From Saprospiraceae bacterium (GTDB taxonomy: Bacteria; Bacteroidota; Bacteroidia; Chitinophagales; Saprospiraceae), in NCBI GenBank assembly GCA_020629035.1, contig JAHDEC010000006.1:1-64000 (forward strand): a stretch of 64,000 nt of DNA, read 5' to 3'. The translations under genes and the position numbers were made by a program. Below the pieces are notes generated by a model. That model was not told the DNA's origin, did not search any database, and saw only the letters and a list, made by a program, of their open reading frames with translations. Positions 62,891 to 64,000 of the stretch are shown piece by piece; position 1 is the stretch's first letter, and each line of letters opens with the position of its first letter.

Positions 62891-64000
62891 ACGAACAACA
62901 AATTTAGTTTTTTATCTATGCTGGATCAGTGTAGCCTGCATCCAAGCTATCTACTTTCCTCTCCTTGGTGACGAAGCTTATTATTGGGAATATTCAAGAT
63001 CATTAGATGTAGCCTATTTTGATCATCCACCCATGATCGCTTGGCTGATCGCATTGAGTAGTTCTATCTTTAAAAGTGCTTTTACTGTTCGACTTTTTGC
63101 CATGCTTTCTGTTGTCTTCAGTCTGTATCTCTTGCAAAGGATGGTTCGTCTGTCAAACACAAGTTTTTTCTTGCTAGTTGCAAGCATTCCATTACTTCAA
63201 GTAATGTCTAGCTTAGCTATTCCTGATGCACCTTTAATGCTTGCTGCAGTATGCTATTTCTTTTACTTAAAAAAGTTTATTGACAAGCCAGACATAGGGG
63301 TGAGTCTTTTGCTTTCTCTAGCGATTGCTTTGCTGATCTACAGCAAATACCATGGTATTCTGTTAATTGCATCTACCCTACTTGCCTACCCTTCACTGCT
63401 TAAATCAAAGTATTTTTATGTATGTTTTATCTCAAGTTTATTATTGCTGAGTCCTCATATTTATTGGCAAATAAGCCATAATTTTCCTTCTATTAGTTAC
63501 CATTTATATGAGCGAGACGAGCTTTCATCCAATGCTAATTTTGGGTTGTTTCTTGGTAGTCAAATACTTACCTTAGGTCCTATCTTACTCGTCTATCTCC
63601 GTTGCTTTAAAGCTATTAATTGGAGAGATGCTTGGCAACGGGTACTTCATTTTTGTATCATTGGAACAATCGGTGTTTTTAGCATTAATGCTATGAACTC
63701 CTGGTCGGAAGCTCATTGGACCATAGTGGTTGTTATCCCTATGCTTATTAGTTTGCCTCGTGATTTATCTTTTTCAATATTTGCTAGAAGATCACTATTC
63801 GCCTTAATCTTAATGCTTTTCGTTTTCCGAATAAGCCTAAGTGTGCCACTCATTCCTAAGCATTTACTGCCAGCAAAACTGCAATCTTATTATCAGAAAA
63901 ACCAACATTGGGCAAAAAGCATTCAAGATATAAGTACTGGAGATCGAACCGTCTTTATGAATAGTTATCCAGAAGCTGCACTCTATAATTTTTATACTGA
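62883..64000 (+). CDS. Glycosyltransferase family 39 protein (ArnT/dolichyl-P-mannose type), 3' end beyond window
   Basis: An open frame from TTG at 62883, overlapping the aroB stop by 8 bases, to the window edge (about 372 codons, no stop). It is a multi-helix inner-membrane enzyme. After a first TM helix comes the catalytic-loop motif GDEAYYWEYSRSLDVAYFDHP (Asp-Glu, typical of GT39 PMT/ArnT), then SLAIPDAPLMLAAVCYF and several further helices. It transfers a sugar from a polyprenyl-phosphate donor to lipid or protein at the outer face of the inner membrane. TTG is chosen because no ATG lies nearby in frame and the TTG start keeps the GDEAYYW loop after one TM helix. Partial gene. Confidence 0.8.
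   Translation, partial: MNKRTTNLVFYLCWISVACIQAIYFPLLGDEAYYWEYSRSLDVAYFDHPPMIAWLIALSSSIFKSAFTVRLFAMLSVVFSLYLLQRMVRLSNTSFFLLVASIPLLQVMSSLAIPDAPLMLAAVCYFFYLKKFIDKPDIGVSLLLSLAIALLIYSKYHGILLIASTLLAYPSLLKSKYFYVCFISSLLLLSPHIYWQISHNFPSISYHLYERDELSSNANFGLFLGSQILTLGPILLVYLRCFKAINWRDAWQRVLHFCIIGTIGVFSINAMNSWSEAHWTIVVVIPMLISLPRDLSFSIFARRSLFALILMLFVFRISLSVPLIPKHLLPAKLQSYYQKNQHWAKSIQDISTGDRTVFMNSYPEAALYNFYT

Overview
The window is an AT-rich stretch of chromosome from a Bacteroidota bacterium, most likely near Saprospiria/Saprospiraceae (class-level placement is inference). The signs are seven proteins with a C-terminal type IX secretion (T9SS) sorting tail, a remnant of a type-B gliding-motility C-terminal domain, many Cys-lipoproteins, a TonB receptor next to a DUF4249 lipoprotein, LytS/LytTR signalling, a long urocanase, and the uroporphyrinogen-III synthase/DUF4271 pair. 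Genes are dense, and only two gene-free gaps exceed 300 bases (8880-9291 and 51074-51384). I saw no rRNA, tRNA, CRISPR array, insertion sequence or origin.

Layout. 1-5.9 kb: a broken T9SS type-B remnant, a T9SS protein plus lipoprotein, a GbsR/MarR-regulator operon (small membrane protein, DCC thiol-disulfide protein, TIGR01777 epimerase), and an Omp28-like protein. 6-12.6 kb: secreted T9SS proteins including an esterase, then a HAD phosphatase, a structured leader or terminator, a fatty-acid desaturase, an FG-GAP propeller and a PD40 lipoprotein. 12.7-18 kb (minus): ECF sigma factor, then a membrane-anchored beta-barrel protein, a TonB receptor and a DUF4249 lipoprotein. 18-24 kb: large T9SS protein, thioredoxin, and a membrane-tethered LuxR regulator. 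24-30.6 kb: hutU with acylphosphatase, a Cys/Lys-repeat secreted protein, and a lipoprotein directly upstream of an M4 metallopeptidase. 30.6-37.4 kb: GT9, prohibitin-like protein, YheT hydrolase, acyl-CoA dehydrogenase and thioesterase II. 37.5-42.7 kb: operon of TetR, LytS-type kinase, LytTR regulator and an unknown secreted protein. 42.7-46 kb: SH3 protein, Nudix CoA pyrophosphatase, hemD, DUF4271. 46-49.5 kb: a two-component system facing an ECF sigma/small membrane protein/Spy-like cassette. 49.6-56.4 kb: vanadium-haloperoxidase-like lipoprotein, pepD, a second sigma/barrel cassette, and a lipoprotein. 56.5-64 kb: DUF429, SDR, aroA, OsmC and phoH on minus; SAM hydrolase, monooxygenase, aroB and a GT39 cut by the window edge on plus.

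The main theme is envelope signalling. There are three ECF sigma cassettes. Two encode, directly after the sigma gene, a protein with a short cytoplasmic head, one transmembrane helix, a long polar linker and an outer-membrane-type beta-barrel, an architecture that could span the whole envelope. The third resembles the CnrYXH metal-sensing set in order of parts and protein sizes. Another pair worth testing is the lipoprotein just upstream of the M4 protease, which looks like the emfourin family of M4 inhibitors. Housekeeping content includes two shikimate genes (aroA, aroB), haem synthesis (hemD) and fatty-acid metabolism.
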